Source: Clostridia bacterium
GTDB taxonomy: Bacteria > Bacillota_A > Clostridia > Oscillospirales > CAG-272
Reading direction: 5' to 3'
DNA length: 10,635 nucleotides
NCBI GenBank assembly: GCA_017529175.1
Contig: JAFXNX010000190.1
Span: 1 to 10,635 of the forward strand
The notes under the pieces are model-generated. The model ran no database searches. It saw only the letters and a program-made list of their open reading frames with translations, and was not told the DNA's origin. The position numbers and the translations under genes were made by a program. Below, piece after piece: positions 5,839 to 10,635 of this stretch. Every line of letters begins with the position of its first letter. Positions within the stretch are counted from its first letter, which is position 1.

Positions 5839-5867
5839 ATTTTAGCGTGTGTTTTTCGATTTGTCAA
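5839..5867 (-). promoter_or_regulatory. SigA-type promoter of the ECF S gene, overlapping the DUF3842 stop codon
   Basis: Minus strand: TTGACA (5867-5862), a 17-base spacer, TAAAAT (5844-5839). The TGA inside the -35 box is the stop codon of the upstream DUF3842 gene. The predicted start is near 5832, giving a leader of about 130 bases. Confidence 0.83.
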
Positions 5868-6280
5868 TCCTCATTTGCCGCGCCGATAACTTTTTGCACC
5901 GCGTCGTCGACGAGGGCGGAAAGAGACATATCCTTTACTCCCGCGATATGAGTCCGGCATTTCGCGACCGGGATGAGCACCTTTTCAGCGCGGCTTTCCG
6001 AAACAGCCGACGCCATCTTAGGCGTGATCTCTCCGAGCATCGAATCCGCCATCACGATACCGACGGGACCGACGATCACGTCGGCGTCGCGCGACAGTAC
6101 GACGACGGGGTTTTCTCCCGTCGCGCCGTTCGTAACACCCGATTTCATCATCGCGGACGTCGCGATACTGTTGGTACCGACGACTGTAAGCAGAAGATCA
6201 TCAAACTGCACAAGGCGTTCTGCGATCATTTTTCCCATTCTGCCGCCCTGTCCGTCTATTATCAGCACTTTCTTTTTCAC
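5864..6280 (-). CDS. DUF3842 family protein of unknown function
   Basis: A 138-residue soluble protein recognised as DUF3842 (PF12953). It starts with a Rossmann-like strand and glycine loop, KKKVLIIDGQGGRMGKMIAERL. It continues with VVGTNSIATSAMMKSG and NGATGENPVVV, then DVIVGPVGIVMADSMLGEITPKMA, and ends with VLIPVAKCRTHIAGVK and LVDDAVQKVI. These blocks are strongly conserved in the family, but the biochemical role is not known to me; a nucleotide- or cofactor-binding fold is inference. The start is GTG 6280: GGAGG (6287-6291) is 6 bases upstream and homology begins there, whereas the longer in-frame ATG at 6334 lies inside miaA. It overlaps miaA as GTGA, so translational coupling is likely. 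Confidence 0.85.
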   Translation of the reverse strand: MKKKVLIIDGQGGRMGKMIAERLVQFDDLLLTVVGTNSIATSAMMKSGVTNGATGENPVVVLSRDADVIVGPVGIVMADSMLGEITPKMASAVSESRAEKVLIPVAKCRTHIAGVKDMSLSALVDDAVQKVIGAANED

Positions 6281-7248
6281 GTTCCACCTCCGGCAAATCC
6301 CGCGTCGAGAAATATCTTCCCGGCGTCGGAGCATATTTCTGAAAACTCACGCGGCGCTCCCGCATCGTCGTCGCCCCAAACGACGGCGGCGCCGGAATAC
6401 CGCTTCAGCCACGTGAGCTGTCGCTTCGCGTAATTCTTCGTCGACTGTTTTATTCTCTCAACGGCTTCCGCGAGAGATTCTTTTCCCTCGAAATACCCGA
6501 TAAACTCTTTATATCCTATCGCCTGAGACGCTACCGTTTCCGGCGCAAGATACCCGGCGTCATAAAGCACTCTTGCCTCGTCGAGAAGTCCTTGCTCCAT
6601 CATACGATCGACTCTTTTGTCTATCCTGCGGTATAACAACTCGCGGTCGTGATATGCTATCATCAGACGGAATACGGAAAGCTCCGCCTCTTCCTCTTTG
6701 GACCTTCTGTCCCACTCGCTCTTCGGAATTCCCGTCGTTTCATATATTTCGATCGCGCGTATCACGCGCTTGACGTTGTTCTCGTGTATCGCGAGCGCCG
6801 AGGCGGGATCTATCGCTTCAAGCTTTTCGTGAAGAGAGGCGGCGCCATGCTCCTTTGCAAAGTCTTCAAGACGGCGCCGAAGTTCGCCGTCCTTTGAAGA
6901 GTCGGAAAGAGACGAGACCTCGGTAAGCGAGTCGAGATACAAAAAAGTACCTCCGCAGACTATCGGCAGTTTTCCTCTCGACAATACGTCTTTGATGACG
7001 CCTTTTGCGCGGACGGCGAAATCTCCCGCGGAAAAATCCTCGTCGGGAGAGAGGATGTCTATCATATGATGCGGAACTTCCCGCATCTCTTCTGCGGCGG
7101 GCTTCGCGGTCCCTATATCCATTCCGCGATAGATCTGCATGGAATCGCACGACACTATCTCGCCGCCGAAGCGCTTTGCAAGATACAGCGCCAGCGCGCT
7201 CTTGCCGGACGCCGTAGCGCCTACGACCGTGGCAAAACGATCCTTCAC
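6277..7248 (-). CDS. miaA: tRNA dimethylallyltransferase
   Basis: A 323-residue enzyme that transfers the dimethylallyl group from DMAPP to N6 of adenosine 37 in tRNAs reading codons that start with U (family IPPT, PF01715). P-loop GATASGKS is at 10-17, the tRNA- and metal-binding DSMQIYRGMDIGTAKP at 35-50, HHMIDIL at 60-66 and GGTFLYLDSL at 99-108. HENNVKRVIRAIEIYETTG, QAIGYKEF and the C-terminal NYAKRQLTWLKR follow. The usual GGTGLY is GGTFLY here; the Thr is kept. Length is normal. GTG 7248 is the start, preceded by a near-perfect CGGAGGTGAT. A promoter sits at 7281-7309. The stop overlaps the DUF3842 start, so the two form a bicistronic unit. Confidence 0.95.
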   Translation of the reverse strand: MKDRFATVVGATASGKSALALYLAKRFGGEIVSCDSMQIYRGMDIGTAKPAAEEMREVPHHMIDILSPDEDFSAGDFAVRAKGVIKDVLSRGKLPIVCGGTFLYLDSLTEVSSLSDSSKDGELRRRLEDFAKEHGAASLHEKLEAIDPASALAIHENNVKRVIRAIEIYETTGIPKSEWDRRSKEEEAELSVFRLMIAYHDRELLYRRIDKRVDRMMEQGLLDEARVLYDAGYLAPETVASQAIGYKEFIGYFEGKESLAEAVERIKQSTKNYAKRQLTWLKRYSGAAVVWGDDDAGAPREFSEICSDAGKIFLDAGFAGGGT

Positions 7249-7280
7249 TGCAAATCACCTCCGTAGTTTCGTTATATATC

Positions 7281-7309
7281 ATCATATCACATTTTTTATT
7301 TATTTACAA
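7281..7309 (-). promoter_or_regulatory. Promoter of miaA-DUF3842
   Basis: Minus strand: TTGTAA (7309-7304), a 17-base spacer, TATGAT (7286-7281). Each box has five of six or nearly five of six consensus bases in an AT-rich stretch. The predicted start is near 7274, about 26 bases before the GTG, which leaves room for the strong ribosome site only. It is divergent to the glycan promoter 20 bases away. Confidence 0.7.
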
Positions 7310-7329
7310 TATGCTGATTATAATATATA

Positions 7330-7358
7330 TTGACAAAATATATTATTGGTGGTACAAT
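7330..7358 (+). promoter_or_regulatory. SigA-type promoter of the polysaccharide operon
   Basis: TTGACA (7330-7335), a 17-base spacer, TACAAT (7353-7358): perfect -35 and five of six at -10. The start is expected near 7365, giving a leader of about 92 bases before the pyruvyl transferase ATG. That leader contains a small hairpin (7420-7433) and a 20-codon open frame (7398-7460). Confidence 0.85.
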
Positions 7359-7397
7359 ATATTGAATATCTTTGCGACAAGACTCCCTTAGACAATT

Positions 7398-7460
7398 ATG
7401 GCACGAGCCGATATTCCGCCTGCCGCAGGGCAGATCAATGATAAAGGACAACGCAAATGA
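7398..7460 (+). other. Possible 20-codon leader ORF overlapping the pyruvyl transferase start
   Basis: ATG at 7398 opens a frame for 20 residues (MARADIPPAAGQINDKGQRK) and ends in TGA at 7458-7460, overlapping the next ATG as ATGA. A CTGCC/GGCAG hairpin (7420-7433) lies inside it. No ribosome site is visible before the ATG, so translation is doubtful. The exact ATGA overlap is the only reason to list it. Confidence 0.2.
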
Positions 7461-8665
7461 ACGTTTTATTATATAATCACGGAACTTCATACAATCACGG
7501 ATGTGAAGCTCTCGTCCGCACCGTCTCCGCCATTATATCGGAGAAGATACCGGACGCAAGATTCACTGTTTCGTCGATAAGACCTCATGAAGACCTTGAA
7601 TATATAGACACGGAGAACGGCAAGTATAAATTCGTAAAATCCGACGATTTCACGAAGCTATCGTTCGAGAAAAGACGTCTTATCGTCGGCTCATCGTCGA
7701 CGGTACTTCACACGATCCCGTTTTTCAACCACTTTTTCCGCGAAACAGTCGACGCCGCAAAGCGCGCGGACATTATGATCTCGATCGGCGGCGACACTTT
7801 TTCATACGGCAAGAGCGCCGAGATGACGACAGTCTCGAACAAGCTTCGCAAATACTGCGGCAAGTCTGTGCTCTGGGGCTGTTCGATCGACCCGAAGGTC
7901 ATTGTCGGAAAAGAATTCAAATACAAGACCGAGGGGCTCAAACGCTTTTCTCTCATAACGGCGAGAGAGTCCATAACATACGAGACTCTCAAAGGTCTCG
8001 GATTTGAAAACGTAAAGCTTTACCCCGATTCGGCGTTCATTCTGAAGTGCGCGGAGCCAAAAGAGCCGCTTTTCGATAACGACCGCGAGATCGTCGGCAT
8101 CAATATAAGTCCGATGATAATATCCCACGAGAAAGAGTCCGGCGCGACTCTCAAGTCATACGCCGCGCTCGTAAAGCGTCTGCTCGATAAAACGAGCTTC
8201 AATATAGCTCTGGTATCTCACGTTATGTGCAAAACGAACAACGACACGGACGCTGCGAATATGCTTATCGACGCCGTCGGAAAGTCTGACAGGATAAGGA
8301 TATTCGACAAGGGCGGCGCGGAAGAACTCAAAGGCATCATATCAAAGTGCCGTTTCTTCGTCGCCGCAAGGACACACGCTTCTATCTCCGCGTATTCCCA
8401 AGGTATCCCCACGCTCGTCGTAGGGTATTCGGTCAAAGCGAAGGGCATTGCGAAGGACCTTTTCGGAGACCATACGGGATACGTTGTCCCCGTGCAGGAT
8501 CTCACCGGAGAGGACAAGCTGTACGAAGCGTTCGAGTTTATAGTTAAAAACGAAGAATCCATTCGGGCAAGATACGACGCCGTACTTCCGGAATACAAGA
8601 AGTCGGCGGTCGCCGCCGGAGATGAAATAGTCCGTCTCGCCGGAAGAGAGGGGGCGGAATGGTAA
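7457..8665 (+). CDS. Polysaccharide pyruvyl transferase family protein
   Basis: A 402-residue cytoplasmic enzyme of the PF04230 family (CsaB/WcaK/EpsO-type, GT-B-like fold). Studied members transfer pyruvate from phosphoenolpyruvate to sugars of cell-wall or exopolysaccharides as ketals. Family signs are an N-terminal HGTSYNHGCEALVRT (8-22), ISIGGDTFSYG (109-118), ITARESITYETLKGLG (167-182), YPDSAF (189-194), VGINISPM (213-220) and CRFFVAARTHASISAYSQG (298-316). The last holds the conserved R-x-H of the C-terminal domain, followed by GIPTLVVGYSVKAKGIA. The start ATG 7457 follows AAAGGA. It is the first gene of a glycan operon, overlapping the flippase by 7 bases. Specific donor and acceptor are unknown, and many family members are uncharacterised. 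Confidence 0.88.
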   Translation: MNVLLYNHGTSYNHGCEALVRTVSAIISEKIPDARFTVSSIRPHEDLEYIDTENGKYKFVKSDDFTKLSFEKRRLIVGSSSTVLHTIPFFNHFFRETVDAAKRADIMISIGGDTFSYGKSAEMTTVSNKLRKYCGKSVLWGCSIDPKVIVGKEFKYKTEGLKRFSLITARESITYETLKGLGFENVKLYPDSAFILKCAEPKEPLFDNDREIVGINISPMIISHEKESGATLKSYAALVKRLLDKTSFNIALVSHVMCKTNNDTDAANMLIDAVGKSDRIRIFDKGGAEELKGIISKCRFFVAARTHASISAYSQGIPTLVVGYSVKAKGIAKDLFGDHTGYVVPVQDLTGEDKLYEAFEFIVKNEESIRARYDAVLPEYKKSAVAAGDEIVRLAGREGAEW

Positions 8666-10173
8666 ATCAAAGACGCGCGGGCGCTATGCTCGCTTACGTA
8701 TATATCGCCGTCAACTCCCTGATCGCCCTCGTTTATCTGCCGATAGTAAAACACACGCTCGGCTCGTCTGAGTTCGGTCTTTACGACCTCGCCGCGCAGG
8801 TGATAAACTACATGAGCATCATGGACCTCGGTTTCGGCAACGGGATCGTCGTCTACACGGCAAAATACAGAGCGGCGGGAAGATTCGAGGATGAAAAGAA
8901 ACTTCACGGAATGTTCGAAATGATCTTTTTGATCATCGGTGTATTCTGCGCCGCAGTATGTATCGGACTGTCCTTCAATATGAAGCTGCTTTTCCCCTCG
9001 CTTACGGCAGCGGAGCTTCCGAAGAGCAGGATCATTATGCTGATCCTCGCCGTAAACCTCGGGCTGACGTTCCCTTTCAGTATGTACGGCAACGTGATAA
9101 TAGCTCACGAAAGATTTGTCGCATCGAAGCTGATCGTCATTTTCCGTTCGATGCTGACCCCCCTTATCATGATACCGCTTCTGGTGCTCGGGTCGGATTC
9201 GATAGTGATAGTCTCGGTCATGACAGTCGTCAGCTTCGGATGTTTGCTCGCAAGCTTCATATTCTGCAGGAAGAAGCTCGACGTCAACATAAAATTTCTC
9301 GGATTCGACAAGAGGATATTCAAAGAGGTATTCTCCTATTCGATATTCATATTCCTTGCGGAAATAGTTGACCGCTTGAACTGGTCCGTCGACCACTTTA
9401 TCCTGATGTCCGTCAAAGGGACGTCGGAGGTCACGGTATACGCGATGGCGTCAAACTACCATCAGATGGCGCTCCAGCTGTCCGCGTCTCTCTCGGGAGT
9501 AATGCTCCCGAAGATATCCAAGATGGTCGTACGAAAAGAAGGCGACCGCGCGCTGAACAGAGAATTCATAAAGACGAGCAGACTTCAGTTCATGCTGATC
9601 TTCCTCGTCACGACCGGATTTATCATGTTCGGTCACAAATTCGTTCTCTTCCACGCGGGAGCCGACTGCGAAGCGGCGTACTACGTCGCGATGATCCTCA
9701 TCATCTCGTCGATGGTGCCGATAACCCAGAGCGTCGGAATAAGCATTATCAAAGCAAAGGGACTTTTCAGATTCCGCGCGCTGACGACCCTCGCCATGGC
9801 GGCGGCGAACGTCGCGATAAGTATCCCTCTCGCAAAGCGTTTCGGAAGTATCGGAAGCGCGATAGGTACGGCGGCGGCGCTTGTCATCGCAAATATTCTG
9901 ATAATGAATCTGTATTATCAGAAACGGTGCGGGATCGACATCAAACGGTATTGGAAAGAGATACCGCTCATCGCCTTGAAGACCGCTCCGACGATAATAC
10001 CTGTCCTTGTGCTCAAGTTCGCGCTGCCCATAAGCGGTATCTTCGAACTTATCGCATACGGTCCGGTATACGTCGTGATGTATTCAGCGGTCGCGTATTG
10101 CTTCGTTATGAATCCGTATGAAAGAGAAATAGTAAGAAAGTACGTCGGAAAAGTATTTCCGCCGCTCAGATGA
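8659..10173 (+). CDS. Wzx-type oligosaccharide flippase (MOP superfamily)
   Basis: A 504-residue membrane protein with about 12 to 14 hydrophobic segments. It is typical of lipid-linked repeat-unit translocases for capsule or exopolysaccharide (polysaccharide biosynthesis family, MOP superfamily). The start, NQRRAGAMLAYVYIAVNSLIALVYLPI, and the following LGSSEFGLYDLAAQVINYMSIMDLGFGNGIVVYTAKYRA form the conserved N-terminal region of these flippases (first helix, amphipathic Gly-rich loop, second helix). The central DRLNWSVDHFILMSVKGTSEVTVYAMA and the later IGSAIGTAAALVIANILIMNLYYQ also fit. ATG 8659 has GAGGGGG just upstream and overlaps the previous stop (ATGGTAA), so coupling is likely. Substrate should be the glycan made by this cluster. 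Confidence 0.9.
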   Translation: MVNQRRAGAMLAYVYIAVNSLIALVYLPIVKHTLGSSEFGLYDLAAQVINYMSIMDLGFGNGIVVYTAKYRAAGRFEDEKKLHGMFEMIFLIIGVFCAAVCIGLSFNMKLLFPSLTAAELPKSRIIMLILAVNLGLTFPFSMYGNVIIAHERFVASKLIVIFRSMLTPLIMIPLLVLGSDSIVIVSVMTVVSFGCLLASFIFCRKKLDVNIKFLGFDKRIFKEVFSYSIFIFLAEIVDRLNWSVDHFILMSVKGTSEVTVYAMASNYHQMALQLSASLSGVMLPKISKMVVRKEGDRALNREFIKTSRLQFMLIFLVTTGFIMFGHKFVLFHAGADCEAAYYVAMILIISSMVPITQSVGISIIKAKGLFRFRALTTLAMAAANVAISIPLAKRFGSIGSAIGTAAALVIANILIMNLYYQKRCGIDIKRYWKEIPLIALKTAPTIIPVLVLKFALPISGIFELIAYGPVYVVMYSAVAYCFVMNPYEREIVRKYVGKVFPPLR

Positions 10174-10189
10174 ACGGCACGGTGCGAAA

Positions 10190-10635
10190 ATGAGTATTAC
10201 GATATGTAAATCGGAGCTTTGCTCGGGCTGTTCCCTTTGCGCCGACGTGTGCGTCAGGGGCGCCGTAACAATGGAGCGCGACAAGGCGGGGTTTTACCGT
10301 CCTTCGGTCAACGACTCTCTGTGCGTCGGCTGCGGCGCGTGTCAGGCGTCATGCCCCGTAAACGCGGAACGGAAAGCAGAGTCTCTTGCGGTATACGCGG
10401 CTTACTCAAAAGATGATAACATAAGACGCCGTTCCTCGTCGGGAGGCATCTTCCGGCTTCTCGCGGAAAAGGTCATAGAAGACGGCGGCGCGGTGGCTGC
10501 CGTCGGTTTCGGCGACGACCTCTCGGCAGTATACAAGATCGCACAACGGCGCGAGGACCTCGACGAACTTATGGGCTCGAAATATACGGAGGCGCACGCA
10601 GACGGCATATACAAAAAGGTCGCAGATATTATAGA
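10190..10635 (+). CDS. F420-hydrogenase/dehydrogenase beta-subunit-like iron-sulfur protein (3' end outside window)
   Basis: The frame stays open to the window edge and gives 148 residues. Two 4Fe-4S cluster motifs are clear: C11-x2-C14-x2-C17-x3-C21 and C45-x2-C48-x2-C51-x3-CP. Then comes RRSSSGGIFRLLAEKVIEDGGAVAAVGF and a LMGSKYTEAH stretch, both typical of the FrhB/FdhB N- and C-terminal domains (PF04422/PF04432). In F420-using archaea such proteins bind FAD and reduce F420. In polysaccharide clusters of Firmicutes and Bacteroidetes, related proteins occur beside pyruvyl transferases, and their substrate is not established. The gene starts 16 bases after the flippase stop with a weak ribosome site, and is probably co-transcribed. 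Full-length relatives are about 400 residues. Confidence 0.85.
   Translation, partial: MSITICKSELCSGCSLCADVCVRGAVTMERDKAGFYRPSVNDSLCVGCGACQASCPVNAERKAESLAVYAAYSKDDNIRRRSSSGGIFRLLAEKVIEDGGAVAAVGFGDDLSAVYKIAQRREDLDELMGSKYTEAHADGIYKKVADII

Noticed and set aside
5790..5839. TTATTAT / ATAATAA stem closing the two leader hairpins into a three-way junction like a purine riboswitch
   Set aside because: The 5' arm (5839-5833) overlaps the -10 box and lies mostly before the expected transcription start, and the loops lack purine-riboswitch core bases.
7400..7433. GGC-ACGA-GCC mini-hairpin suggesting a guanidine-II (mini-ykkC) riboswitch in the glycan leader
   Set aside because: Only one ACGR loop on a 3-bp stem; the second hairpin (7420-7433) has a GCAG loop, and there is no guanidine-related gene downstream.
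8218..9396. 392-residue open frame on the minus strand
   Set aside because: It lies antisense to the pyruvyl transferase and flippase genes, has no ribosome site, and its product is rich in charged residues, His and Tyr with no family pattern. It is a shadow of codon bias.

Overview
The window looks like a chromosomal segment of a Gram-positive anaerobe of the class Clostridia, perhaps an Oscillospiraceae-like gut lineage. Reasons: strong AGGAGG-type ribosome binding sites, SigA-type promoters with exact 17-bp spacing, GTG starts with ATGA/GTGA gene overlaps, a stand-alone ECF substrate-binding (S) subunit, a DUF3842 gene next to miaA, and a class II aldolase. The taxonomic placement is inference from gene style; there is no rRNA or other marker.

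Layout. (1) 1-693, plus strand: C-terminal three quarters of a class II fructose-bisphosphate aldolase. (2) 694-922: intergenic repeat region with two hairpins and three imperfect 49-bp tandem repeats. (3) 923-1645, plus strand: acyl-ACP thioesterase, followed by a small hairpin related to the one after the aldolase and by a strong bidirectional terminator (1696-1736). (4) 5012 down to 1739, minus strand: an operon of an ABC ATPase, two ABC-2-type permeases of the COG4586/COG4587/COG3694 exporter family, and a tandem Nudix gene interrupted by an in-frame TAA. It has its own promoter (5103-5131) and a GC-rich hairpin at the start of its leader. (5) 5701 down to 5144, minus strand: an ECF S component whose leader has a consensus promoter, hairpins and an intrinsic terminator that a conserved-looking alternative pairing could disrupt, i.e. 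a riboswitch-like attenuator. (6) 7248 down to 5864, minus strand: miaA (tRNA A37 dimethylallyltransferase) and a GTGA-coupled DUF3842 gene. (7) 7249-7456: divergent promoter region. (8) 7457-10635, plus strand: start of a cell-surface polysaccharide operon with a polysaccharide pyruvyl transferase-family protein, a Wzx-type flippase and a partial F420-hydrogenase/dehydrogenase beta-subunit-like iron-sulfur protein.

How it fits together. Most of the window is housekeeping or transport: glycolysis, fatty-acyl release, tRNA modification, vitamin uptake and export of an unknown substrate. The plus-strand operon at the right edge is the left end of a glycan cluster: a pyruvyl transferase-like enzyme for decorating sugars, a flippase to move lipid-linked repeat units, and an FrhB-like protein of a type often found in such clusters. 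The most unusual pieces are non-coding or broken: the ECF leader attenuator, the interrupted Nudix-Nudix fusion, the tandem repeats before the thioesterase and the 5' hairpin of the ABC operon. I saw no CRISPR array, tRNA, rRNA, insertion sequence or phage gene.
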